A stretch of DNA of 64,000 nt, from NCBI RefSeq assembly GCF_014353015.1, contig NZ_CP060704.1, forward strand, positions 4,427,001-4,491,000, in the 5' to 3' direction. The stretch's first letter is position 1, and each line of letters opens with the position of its first letter. Made by a program: the position numbers and the translations under genes. Below, piece after piece: positions 9,471-18,500 of the stretch. This DNA comes from Chitinimonas koreensis (GTDB lineage: Bacteria; Pseudomonadota; Gammaproteobacteria; Burkholderiales; Chitinimonadaceae). Under the pieces are notes generated by a model, which was given only the letters and a program-made list of their open reading frames with translations, did no database searches and was not told where the DNA came from.

Positions 9471-10967
9471 TCAGGCGGGCAGGCCCGCACCCTCCGCAGC
9501 CTTGAGCCTGCCGACCAGCGCCACGTACTCGGCCATCGCCGCCTCGCGCGCCAAGCCGCGCCGGCCGGCCCAGGCGTCGTACTTGGCACGGCCGACCATG
9601 TCCATCACGCCGGGCCGCGCGCCGCTCACGTCGCCGATGCTGCCCTGCTTGTAGAGCGCGTACAGCGCCAGCAGCGTGTCGTTGTCGGGCGCCTTGCGCA
9701 GCGTCCTCGACTGCGCGGCGGCCGCCTCGAAGGCGCGCTCGGCCTCGCTCGGGCCGTCCGGCACCGGTTCGCCGCCGAAGTGGTCGTCCTCGAGCGCCGG
9801 ATCGTCGGGGAACCAGCGCGCCTCGAGCAACCGGCCCTGCCGCAGCGCGAAGGCCAGCACGCCCTGCGACGCGAGCGGACCGGCGCGCAGCGTGGCCGGC
9901 AGCACCGCCATGCCGGCATTGAACACCGGCGCGCCGAAGGCGGCGAAGCTCACCGCGGCGGCCTCGCCCTCGCGCGCCCAGCGCTGCAGCCGCGCCAGGC
10001 CCTTGCGGCCGCGGTGGATGCCGCTGGTGCGGTTGGCGCCGGGCTGGAACCAGCCGAAATCGGGGATGCCGCGCTCGTACAGCGCCGCGAAATCGCCGCG
10101 CTCGAGGTCGGCCTGCGCGCCGGCCAGCAGCGCAACCATCTCGGCCGGCGCCATGCGCGGATCGTCGCCGGCCATGCCGAGCGAGCCGGCCGCGCTGGCC
10201 TCGAAGAATTCGAGCACGTTCTTGGCCACGATCTCGCGGTCGTTGTCGACGCAGACCATGTGGTAACTGTCCTCCAGCACCACCATGCGCGCCTGGCCGG
10301 CCCGCTTGCCGCCGCCGATGCGCTCGACCAGGTAGTGGGCCGAGCGCAGGCTGGTCAGCTCGTCCTCGCGCGCATGCACCACCAGCGTCGGGCAGGCGAT
10401 GCGCTCGAGACCCTTCATCACGAAGCCGCGCAGCCGGTCGACCTCGCGGATGCAGGCCAGCGGCACCCAGCGGTAGTGGAAGTTCTCGCCGCGCTCGAAC
10501 TTGGCCTTGACGATGGCGCGCAGCTGTTCGTTCTTGATGCCGTAGGGATCTTCCTCCTCGACCTTCATGCGCGCCGGCAGGCCCGGCACGTGGTACAGCA
10601 GCGGCCGCAGGCCGCGATACCAGGGCGTGGCCCAGCCGTCGATGTAGACCGGCGGCGCCAGCGCCACCAGCCGGCCCTTGGCATGGCGCTCGCGCTTGGC
10701 GGTCTCCACCGCCAGCAGCGCGCCCATGCACATGCCCATCAGATGCAGCACCTCGTGCTGGTCGACGATTTCGCGGTACTTGAGCCGCACCGCCTCGAGC
10801 CATTCCTCGGCGCGCACGCCGGCCAGGTCCTCGGGCGTGGTGCCATGGCCCGGCAGGGTCAGCGAATGGGTGACGAAGCCGGCGTTCTTCAGCCGCTTGT
10901 GCATCGAGCCGAGGTCGTACTGGGTGCCGCCCAGGCCGTGGATCAGGAAGACGGCGGGCTCAGCCAT
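9471..10967 (-). CDS. Three-domain fusion: alpha/beta hydrolase (Cys nucleophile) - SnoaL-like - acyl-CoA-binding protein
   Basis: A 498-residue cytosolic protein. Residues 4-255 are an alpha/beta hydrolase of the Est30-like carboxylesterase type: oxyanion motif HGLGG (10-14), nucleophile elbow GMCMG with Cys80 where serine is usual, probable acid Asp202 (AREDEL) and His236 (SYHMVCVD). Residues 273-395 resemble a SnoaL/NTF2-like domain (GIHRGRKGLARLQRW). Residues 406-492 are an acyl-CoA-binding domain with the family landmarks LLALYALYKQGSIGD, RPGVMD and AKYDAW. The domains suggest binding and turnover of an acyl-CoA or acyl thioester. A Cys nucleophile in GxCxG is otherwise known from polyhydroxyalkanoate synthases and intracellular depolymerases and from dienelactone hydrolases. 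The start (10967) overlaps the upstream MASE1 gene by 8 nt. Domain calls are strong, the substrate is inference. Confidence 0.85.
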   Translation of the reverse strand: MAEPAVFLIHGLGGTQYDLGSMHKRLKNAGFVTHSLTLPGHGTTPEDLAGVRAEEWLEAVRLKYREIVDQHEVLHLMGMCMGALLAVETAKRERHAKGRLVALAPPVYIDGWATPWYRGLRPLLYHVPGLPARMKVEEEDPYGIKNEQLRAIVKAKFERGENFHYRWVPLACIREVDRLRGFVMKGLERIACPTLVVHAREDELTSLRSAHYLVERIGGGKRAGQARMVVLEDSYHMVCVDNDREIVAKNVLEFFEASAAGSLGMAGDDPRMAPAEMVALLAGAQADLERGDFAALYERGIPDFGWFQPGANRTSGIHRGRKGLARLQRWAREGEAAAVSFAAFGAPVFNAGMAVLPATLRAGPLASQGVLAFALRQGRLLEARWFPDDPALEDDHFGGEPVPDGPSEAERAFEAAAAQSRTLRKAPDNDTLLALYALYKQGSIGDVSGARPGVMDMVGRAKYDAWAGRRGLAREAAMAEYVALVGRLKAAEGAGLPA

Positions 10968-12231
10968 GGCTGCTCTCCGCGGCCGGCTGCAGCAGCGCGA
11001 CCACCTGCTCGACCACGCCGTCGGCGCCGCGCACGCCGGCCAGCCGCTCGCGCACGCGCAGCACGCGGCCGTCGGCCAGCCGCACCGCGTAGTCCTGTTC
11101 GCTGGCCGGCGCCTGCCCGCTGGCCACCGCCTGCCAGGCCGCCTGCACCAGGCCGCGTTCGGCGGCATCGATGCGATCGAGCCAGTCGGCCAGGCTGGCG
11201 ACCTGCGTGACCGCCGGGCCGAGCACCCACGCCGCACCCTCGCCCCAGGTGGCGCGGCCGGTCACCGCGTCGTACTCGACGCTGGCCACGCCCACCGCCT
11301 GCAGCGTGCGCTCGTAGCGCAGCCGCCAGTCGCGCGCGCGTTCGAGCGCGGCCAGCCGGCCTTCGGACAAGGCCCGCGCCAGCAGCAGGACCACCGCCCA
11401 GACCGCGACGAAGCCCTGCACCTCGACCACCGCCTCGCCGGCGAAGGCCTCGGCCACCACGAACGGGCCGCCGCCGCCGGCGGTGCGGCCGACGATCAGC
11501 AGCGAGCCGGCCAGCGTCGCCAGCGCGCCGCCGCGCGCGCCCCACAGCACGGCTGCGATCAGCAGGAAGGGCATCGGCAGGTAGGCCAGCGTCGGCTCGA
11601 GGCTGCCGAAACGCTGGGCGGCCTGATCGGCGAACACCACCAGCACCGTCGCCACGAAGGCGACGAAGGCGGCCGCGCCGCCGAGGAAGCGCCCCATCGG
11701 CAGGCCGCCCGAGCGGCGCACGCGGAAGCCGCGGAAGGCCGCGGCCAGCGGCGCCACCAGCAGGATGCCCACCGCGGTGGAGCCGGCCCAGGCACGCCAT
11801 TCGACCGCCAGGTCGGCCGCCGGCCGCTGCCAGCGCCACAGCTCGACCGCCAGCAGGCCGCCGACTGCCGCGGCCGCCAGCGCCCCGGCGATCAGCAGCG
11901 CCGCGCCGGCCGGGCTCTCCGGATCGTGGCGGCCCAGCGTGGCGATCCAGCCGCCGAACGCCATGCTGACCACCTCGATCGCGCCGAAGGCCAGCGCGCC
12001 CGACGGCCCCAGGCCATGCGCGACCGCGCCCCAGGCGGCGGCGGCCACGGCCGCGCCGGCCAGCGTCGCCGGCCAGCTCCAGCGCGCGCCGACCAGCAGC
12101 GCGGCGAAGGTGACGCCGCTGCCGAGCCAGACCGGCACCGCCTCGGTGGCGGCGTGCCCCAGCGCACGCGACAGCCAGGCCGTGACCAAGAACGTTGCGG
12201 CCACCAGCGCGGCGCGTTTGAGCTGCTGCAT
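10960..12231 (-). CDS. MASE1-PAS membrane sensor protein without an output domain
   Basis: 424 residues. The first about 290 form eight or so hydrophobic helices with the MASE1 pattern (VPVWLGSGVTFAALLVGARW near the N-terminus, LAYLPMPFLLIAAVLWGARG later). Residues about 300-415 look like a PAS fold (ERTLQAVGVASVEYDAVTGR ... WLDRIDAAERGLVQAAW). No GGDEF, EAL or kinase domain follows, although MASE1 proteins usually end in one. The ATG at 12231 has GGGGGA upstream and begins the first hydrophobic helix; longer readings add unrelated sequence. Its stop codon overlaps the start of the downstream hydrolase fusion, so the two are translationally coupled. A sensing partnership between them is inference. 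Confidence 0.8.
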   Translation of the reverse strand: MQQLKRAALVAATFLVTAWLSRALGHAATEAVPVWLGSGVTFAALLVGARWSWPATLAGAAVAAAAWGAVAHGLGPSGALAFGAIEVVSMAFGGWIATLGRHDPESPAGAALLIAGALAAAAVGGLLAVELWRWQRPAADLAVEWRAWAGSTAVGILLVAPLAAAFRGFRVRRSGGLPMGRFLGGAAAFVAFVATVLVVFADQAAQRFGSLEPTLAYLPMPFLLIAAVLWGARGGALATLAGSLLIVGRTAGGGGPFVVAEAFAGEAVVEVQGFVAVWAVVLLLARALSEGRLAALERARDWRLRYERTLQAVGVASVEYDAVTGRATWGEGAAWVLGPAVTQVASLADWLDRIDAAERGLVQAAWQAVASGQAPASEQDYAVRLADGRVLRVRERLAGVRGADGVVEQVVALLQPAAESSHG

Positions 12232-12692
12232 CGTGTATTCCCCCGTCTGGATATCGGTGAAGGCGCAGTGCGGACTGCCGAGCCAGCATAGTGCGCCGTG
12301 GCCGGCGCATTCAAGGTCGCGCCGGCTGCGCGGCGACGCTTGGCGGCTCATACCGTAACAGTGGGCAAGCCAGTCCCAAAGCGCTTTCGTAAACAGGCTT
12401 GGCCTGGCGGGGAAAAACGGACAGTGTCGTTCGGGAAATACTTCGACGGGCATCCGCATCGACCGTCCGGTCGATGCGGCTCTGCCACTCCGCGCAGGAA
12501 GCCCTCACTTCCCCACGTTTGCTTCCGCCTCCATTGATCTTCTTTTCTTGACGGTCCGGGACGCCGGGCGATCAGCGCCGGGACAAAGCGGATACTGTGT
12601 CGCGAATGGGCAAAACCACTGCATCCACCGGCAAGGGCCAGGTCGGATCACGCCGACAGCCTCGTTGTTATGCCTGCAAACAGCGCGACGGA
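12232..12692. other. 461-bp intergenic region between luxI and the MASE1 gene
   Basis: No supported gene, terminator or repeat. Holds the presumed promoter of the MASE1-hydrolase operon, but no clear -35/-10 pair was found. Confidence 0.4.
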
Positions 12693-13337
12693 CTAGGCGG
12701 CGATCAGGATGCGCGGCGCCGCTTCGGCCTCCGTCCGGTTGCCGGCCAGCCGCGCCTCGGTCTCCGGGCCGCATAGCACCTCGAAGGCCGCATCGTCCAT
12801 CTCGATGGTGAAGGCCACCGCGCGTTCGATGCCGACCTGCATCGGCGGGCCGAAGCGTTCGATCTTCAGTCCCAGCCGGCGCAGCATGCGCTCGATCGCC
12901 ACCGTGGTGACGGTCACGTAGCGCTTGATGCCCCAGGCACGGGCGAAACGCGTCACCGCCTGCATCATGTGTATCGGCGTATCGCTGAAGCCGAAGCCGC
13001 CGACGCCCTCGGTCGTCATGGCGAAGCGCGACAGCTCCCAGACGTCCGGACCGACCGGCGCATCCTGGCCGTACAGCAGTTCGGGGAACGTATCCTTGAG
13101 CATGTAGGGACCGGTACTCGGCAACAGGCGCCAGCAGCCCAGCACCAGCTCCGCATCGTTGCGCACCAGCATGTAGACCGGATTGCAGTCGTCGTAGTCG
13201 TCCCGTTCCTGGCCGTCCTGCACCGCAACCTCCCAGTTCAGCCGCTCGCGGAACACGCGATAGCGCAGCTTGTACATCTCGGTTTCGAGGTTCTGGGTAA
13301 GGATTCCGGCATCACGGCGGGAGATCAGGATTTGCAT
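12693..13337 (-). CDS. luxI: Acyl-homoserine-lactone synthase, LuxI family
   Basis: 214 residues with the invariant LuxI residues in place: Arg25 and Phe29 (YKLRYRVF), Trp35 (LNWEV), acidic residues around 47-50 (RDDYDD), Arg70 (CWRLLPSTGPYML), Phe84, Glu101 and Arg104 (WELSRF). LuxI enzymes make N-acyl-homoserine lactones from S-adenosylmethionine and acyl-ACP. TAATAGGAG precedes the ATG. The gene follows luxR in the same direction with a 203-bp AT-rich gap, as expected of an autoinduced pair. Acyl chain length cannot be read from the sequence. The C-terminal tail from about 195 is variable and Ala/Glu-rich. Confidence 0.95.
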   Translation of the reverse strand: MQILISRRDAGILTQNLETEMYKLRYRVFRERLNWEVAVQDGQERDDYDDCNPVYMLVRNDAELVLGCWRLLPSTGPYMLKDTFPELLYGQDAPVGPDVWELSRFAMTTEGVGGFGFSDTPIHMMQAVTRFARAWGIKRYVTVTTVAIERMLRRLGLKIERFGPPMQVGIERAVAFTIEMDDAAFEVLCGPETEARLAGNRTEAEAAPRILIAA

Positions 13338-13464
13338 GGCGAGGCTCCTATTAATGGCGAGCGCAGAGGTGCGCCGCCCGGTGGGTGGAAGCCTCAGATT
13401 GAAAGCCGTTTGACGCCGACGCTGTATTCCCCGAAATGGGGATGGGTGATGTGCCCAAAAGCCG

Positions 13465-13484
13465 CCTGTTTTCAGGCTTTCAGG
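13465..13484 (-). promoter_or_regulatory. Possible lux-box upstream of luxI
   Basis: The 20-bp sequence CCTGAAAGCCTGAAAACAGG (minus strand) has the CTG-N-CAG end symmetry and the length of LuxR-type boxes, 128 bp upstream of luxI. The interior symmetry is poor, so this is tentative. Confidence 0.25.
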
Positions 13485-13540
13485 ACTAAACCGCTATCAA
13501 ATTACGGAAAATATATTATTTATTCCTGTTACAAAGTGTT

Positions 13541-14280
13541 TCAGACCTTGATCAGACCCAGTGAAATGGCACGGGTAATGCTCTGCTCGCGACCCGAAGT
13601 GCCGAGCTTCTCGGCGACCCGCTTGAGATGCTGGACGATGGTGCTTTCCGCCACGCCGAGCTTGGCGGCCGCCTCGCGCGCGGTCATCCCCTCGGCCACG
13701 GTGCGCAGGCAGTCGAGCTCGCGCGGCGTGAGCGGGCTGTCCTCGGGCAGCTCGTCGGGCGATTCGGCGATCAGCCGGCACACCGCCTCGTGGATGTGCA
13801 GTGCCAGCAGCTGCCCCTGCGCCAGCGTCGCGTGCAGCTTGGGCATCACCATCTCGGGCTCGTCGCGCGAGCACATGCTGAACAGCGCGACCTCCTCGCT
13901 CCAGCGATGCACCGGGAAGCTCGCGCCGACGTTGAGCCCGTGCACGCGCGCCTCGCGCAGCAGACGCTGCTGCTCCGGCGTGGTGAACAGGTTCTCGTCC
14001 CACAGCGCCGGTACCACGCGCTTCACGCAATGCAGCACGGTCGGGTCGATGTGCTCGTAGCCGTGCTTGACGTAGTGATTGCGCCAGCGCTGCGGATAGT
14101 TGGTGAAGGTCAGTTCCTTGGGGGTGCGCTTGAGGTTGTAGCGCACGCCGTAGATGTAGTAATGGAAGCCCAGCCCTCGACTGCCGCGCGCACCGCGCTC
14201 TTCAGCGTATCGAGATCTCCTGCTGCCCCCACCGCGACGAGCGCCTCGTCTGCGGGTGCGATCTTGCGTCGCATAATCAT
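13541..14280 (-). CDS. luxR: LuxR-family quorum-sensing regulator (one apparent frameshift)
   Basis: About 246 residues if one base is restored near 14173 (GGGCTGGG reads as GGGCCTGGG). The N-terminal part begins MIMRRKIAPADEALV with GGAG 6 nt upstream. The autoinducer domain has the family pattern in PQRWRNHYVKHGYEHIDPTV (conserved Trp, Tyr, Asp) and TPEQQRLLREARVHGLNVG. The C-terminal LuxR helix-turn-helix is SPLTPRELDCLRTVAEGM and AREAAAKLGVAESTIVQHL. It should bind the acyl-homoserine lactone made by the adjacent LuxI and act on lux boxes. As printed, the reading frame breaks after residue 36, which would remove part of the ligand domain; the repair gives a normal-length protein, so a sequencing error is more likely than a real mutation. 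Confidence 0.88.
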
Positions 14281-14393
14281 TCCATTCTCCGGCCGGCCGC
14301 CGGGTTGTCGGTTATCGGTGCGTCGTCCTGTTCCGAAGCGGTCTGCCAGGCAGCGCCGGCTTCGGCGGTCTCCATTTAATCAGGCTCCAATGC

Positions 14394-14419
14394 AAAAAGC
14401 CGCCCACGGGCGGCTTTTT
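14394..14419 (-). terminator. Terminator after the Crp/Fnr gene
   Basis: Perfect 11-bp inverted repeat AAAAAGCCGCC / GGCGGCTTTTT with a 4-nt loop, 31 bp beyond the crp/fnr-like stop. It can work in both directions. Confidence 0.9.
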
Positions 14420-14449
14420 GTCATAAAAATCGGCTCAGCTCAATTGCAA

Positions 14450-15103
14450 TCAGAATGCTTCCGGCAACTTTTGCAAAATGATCAGTCGCCGGTTCTCGAT
14501 CCGCACGTAGCCGCCGAACACCAGCTCCTTCATGATCCGCGCCACCATCTCGCGCGAGGAGCCGACGCGGTCGGCGATCGCCTGCTGGGTCATCGGCTCC
14601 TCGATCAGTACGATGCCGTCGTGCTCGACCGCCAGGTCCTCGAACAGGATGCGCACGCGGGTGTAGACGTCCTTCAGCGCCAGGTTCTTCACCGCCTCGG
14701 TCAGCTGGCGCGTGCGCCGCACCAGGTTGACCAGCACCTGGAACTGGATGCGCGGGAAGTTGTGCAGCAGCGCCAGGAAATCCTCCTTCTGGATCACCAG
14801 GAAGGTGCTCTGCTCCTCGGTCTCGACCGAGGCGGTGCGCGGCTCGTCGTCGAGCAGGGCCAGTTCGCCGACATATTCGCCGGGGCCGAGCACGGCGAGC
14901 ACGTATTCCTTGCCGTTGGAATCGCTGACGAAGACCTTCACCCGACCCTGCATCAGCAGGAACATCGAGCTGCCGTCATCGCCCTCGTTGATGATGGTGG
15001 TGCCCTTGGCGTAGGTCTTGGCGGTGGCCGAGGCCTCGACCTGGTCCAGCTCCTCGTCGGAGAGGCCCAGGAAGAGCGGAATCTGTTTGAGCGTGGCGAT
15101 CAT
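14450..15103 (-). CDS. Crp/Fnr-family transcriptional regulator
   Basis: 217 residues: a cyclic-nucleotide-binding fold (about 8-125; GPGEYVGELALLDDEPRTAS matches the phosphate-binding cassette) and a C-terminal winged helix with MTQQAIADRVGSSREMVARI. It lacks the N-terminal cysteine cluster of Fnr, so it is Crp-like rather than an oxygen sensor. The PBC region keeps GE and RTA, compatible with binding a cyclic nucleotide. It is followed by a strong terminator and preceded 12 bp upstream by a small lipoprotein gene in the same direction. The ligand and regulon are unknown. Confidence 0.88.
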   Translation of the reverse strand: MIATLKQIPLFLGLSDEELDQVEASATAKTYAKGTTIINEGDDGSSMFLLMQGRVKVFVSDSNGKEYVLAVLGPGEYVGELALLDDEPRTASVETEEQSTFLVIQKEDFLALLHNFPRIQFQVLVNLVRRTRQLTEAVKNLALKDVYTRVRILFEDLAVEHDGIVLIEEPMTQQAIADRVGSSREMVARIMKELVFGGYVRIENRRLIILQKLPEAF

Positions 15104-15115
15104 GCGACACCTGGG

Positions 15116-15484
15116 TCAGGAAGTTTTCTCGGGAGTGGGCTCGGCGGCCGGCGGGGTCGCGGCGTCGCCCTGGTTTTCGGTCCCGCCGCCGATCTCGACC
15201 GACGAGGCCGGCGCCTCGCGGGCCGGCCGGTCGGCCGGCGGCGCGACCACCTCCAGTTTGTTCTTGGCCATGTACTCGTTCATTTCCTTCCAGCCGGCGA
15301 ACACGTCGGCCTTGGAAACGCGCGGATTGCGCTGGAAACAGTCCTCGAGCGCGCGCCCGGAGTGTCGGCAGGCCGCACCGATGGCGCGGCCGTTGAGCTT
15401 GGCCTGATTGGCCAGCTCGCTGATCCGATCGCAGCCGGTGAGCCCCAACACCAGCGCAGCGATCAAAAAAATCCGTGTTGTCAT
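15116..15484 (-). CDS. Small hypothetical lipoprotein
   Basis: 122 residues with a lipoprotein signal peptide (MTTRIFLIAALVLGLTGC; lipobox LTGC, lipidated Cys18). The mature part contains two further Cys (CRHSGRALEDCFQRNP) and a Pro/Ala/Glu-rich tail. No family was recognised; the two Cys about 9 residues apart could form a disulfide in the periplasm. It ends 12 bp before the Crp/Fnr gene and is probably co-transcribed with it. Confidence 0.75.
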   Translation of the reverse strand: MTTRIFLIAALVLGLTGCDRISELANQAKLNGRAIGAACRHSGRALEDCFQRNPRVSKADVFAGWKEMNEYMAKNKLEVVAPPADRPAREAPASSVEIGGGTENQGDAATPPAAEPTPEKTS

Positions 15485-15573
15485 CGCGTTCCAGCGCTTA
15501 GTTCATGTTTTTTCAGAATTGTAAGCCAGATTCCGGCATTACTCACAAAGCCCGCCCGGGCCGCCTGGACACC

Positions 15574-18500
15574 TTAGTCCACTTTTAGGATCGGATTGGG
15601 GGCCTCGCCAAAGCGTTCCGGCGCGTAAAGTGCTTCGACCCGGGTCGGCGGCAGCGCGAATTCGCCGCGCGTATTGAGCCGCACGGTGTATTCGAGCACG
15701 TGGCGGCCCTTGGGCAGCCAGTCGTAGTAGGCCTTGTAGGCCGCCTCGCCACGCTCCTCGAACACCGGCCAGGCGCCCTCGCCGCCCTCCTTGCGCGCCA
15801 GCAGCGCCGAATCGGTGCCGAAGCCGCGGCCCAGCAACTGCGCGCCGGCCGGGATCGGATCGTTGACCGCCACCCAGTTCATGTCGGCCTGGGCGTCGAT
15901 GGTCAGCCGCACGCGCCAGACCTCGCCCCGCGCATAGCCCTTGCCGGCCGCCTCGACCGGCTGCCACTGCTTGTCGACGCGATAGCCCGAGGCCAGCGGC
16001 GCCTTCAGCGGCACCGCCGCACGCGCCTGCACGATGGCCCACGGCTTGCCCTGGCCCTGGTGGGCCAGCGTCAGCGCGCCGGCCGAGTCGGGCCAGCCGA
16101 AGCGCAGCGTGCCGCCCTTGGCCGCGCCGGCCCAGTCGAACCGCTGCTCGCTGCCGAGCTTGGCCACCGTGACGCCGCCCGGCTGGCCGGCCTCGACCTC
16201 GGCGGCGAAGCGGCGCAGCGCCAGCGCGCCCCAGACGTTGGCGGTGGTGGTATCCCAGTGGCCGTGCCGCTGGCGGCCGACCACGCCGCGCGCGATCCGG
16301 CCCAGATCGACCTTGGGCAGGCCGACCGCCATGCCGTCCAGCAGCACGCGGGCGGCGTCGGCATCGACCGAATCCATCATCCACCAGGCATCCCAATCGG
16401 TGCTGCCGGAGAAGTTCAGCGTGGTGCCCGACAGGTCGAGCCGCGCAGCCAGTATCTGGCGCGCCTCCTTGAGCCGCTCGGCGCGCTTGGGCACCTCCGC
16501 CACGCGGTCGAGGATCGCGATCCAGTCGAGCACCGTGCTGGTCGGCCAGCGGTTCGGTTCGAGCACCAGGCCGTCCAGCATCGCCGGCCGCGCCGCCTCG
16601 TGGCGCGCCAGCGCCGCCACCGCGTCGAGCCGGTAGATGGCGCGGCGGGTCGAGTCGCTCGGCCAGTCCTGCACCCGCAGCCGGCCTTCGGCATAGCCGG
16701 CCAGCGCCGTCTTCATGCGCGCCAGCCCCGTCTCGGGCAGCGCCCAGCCGCTTTCGGCCGAGACGGTCAGCAGGTGGGCGGTCAGCACCGGGCTGCCGGA
16801 ATAGCTGGAGGGGAAGTACTTGGCGAAGCCGTCGCCGTCGAGGTAGCCGTCGAGCCGGCCCACGATCGCCCGCCAGCCGGCCTCGTCGCCCAGGCCGATC
16901 GCCTTCGAGGTCTGCTGCTCGAGGCAGCTGTAGGGGTAGTCGCGGAAATAGGCCTCGACCCCGTCGAGCGCCGCCGCCAGGCTCGGCGACAGGCTCACCT
17001 CGATGCCGCCGCGGCCGGGCAGCGCGTCGGCCGGCCGCGCCAGCGGCAGGCTGTAGTCGGGCGCCAGTTGGGTCAGCGTGGCCTGCAGCACCCGCACCGG
17101 CACGGCCTGCTCGACCTTCTGCCCGATCGCCAGGCCGTCGTAGCGCCTGCCGTCCTCGCCGGTGGCGTCGACCTGCCAGGCCAGTCGCTGCGCCGCGACC
17201 GGCACGCTTACCGGCCAGACCAGCTCGCGCGCCGCGCCGGCCGCCAATTCGACCGTCTGCGGCGGCAGCGCCGGCAGGCCCTCGGCACGGGCCGCCACCT
17301 TGACCTTGAGCGGCTGCCGGGTGGTATTGCGCACGGTGAAGCCGGCCTCGAAGCGGTCGCCCTCGCGCACCGTGCGGGCCAGGCCGCTGAACAGCATCAC
17401 GTCCTTGCTGGCGCGGATGCTGGTCTCGCCGCTGCCGAAGCGGTCGCTGCCGGCGCTGGCGACGGCGACGATGCGGAAGCTGGTCAGCGAATCGTTGAGC
17501 GGCACCTCGACCCGCGCCTCGCCGCGCGCATCGAGCGTCACCCGCGCCTTCCACAGCAGCAGCGTATCGAACAGCTCGCGCGTACCGCCGCGGCCGCCGC
17601 CGCCGCCGACCGGCACCGCCTTGCGGCCGAAGTGGCGCCGGCCGATCACCTGGCCCTGCGCAGTCGAGGTGGTGAAGCCGTAGCCGCGCTCGCCGAGCAT
17701 GGCTTCGAGCAGCTGCCAGCTGTCGTTGCGGCGCAGCGCCAGCAGGCCCTCGTCGACCGCCGCCAGCGCCACCTCGGCGCCCTTGGGCAGCGGCTTGCCG
17801 TCGGCGGTCTTCACCGCCACCGTCACCTTGGCCTTGTCGCGCACCTGGTAGAGCGGCTTGTCGGCCGTCACCTTGACGTCGAGCGCGTAGGCGCGGCTGC
17901 CGACCCGCAGCTTGGCAATGCCGAGCTTGTAGGCCGGCCGCGCCAGGTCGACCAGCGCGGTGGCGGCCGGATCGGCCACCCGGCCGCGCACCACCATCAC
18001 CGAGACGTAGACATTGGGGCCGTAGTTGGGCTTGAGCGGCACCTTGACCACCGGGTTGGCCGCGGTGATCGTCTGGGTGCGCCATTCGAGCACCTTCTCG
18101 CGCTCGACCGCGATCAGCGCGGTGCCTTCGCGGAACGGCATGGCGACGCGCAGGCTCGCGGTCTCGCCCGGCTCGTACTGCTTCTTGTCGGCCAGGAGGT
18201 CGATGCGGTCGCCGTCGCCGCCGCCGTACCAGCCCTCGCCGTCGCCGTAGACATAGACCTCGCCATGGCTGTAGGCGGTACGGCCGGCGTCGTCGCGGGC
18301 GGCCAGGCGCAACACGATCTCGCCCTTGTACTTGGCCGGCAGCGTGCAGGCATAGCGGCCGCGCACGTCGGTCGCGCCCTTGCAGAGCTCGCCCAGCGGC
18401 TGGTAGCGCGTCTGGTTGTCGTAGCTGTAGAAGCCGCCGACCAGCCGCTTGCGATGGCTGAAGCTCTGCCGCAGCCACCCCTCGATGCGCAGTGCGCGGC

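Noticed and set aside
13429..13441. CCCC-GAAAT-GGGG hairpin upstream of luxI
   Set aside because: Stem of only four pairs without a T tract; too weak to call a terminator or operator.
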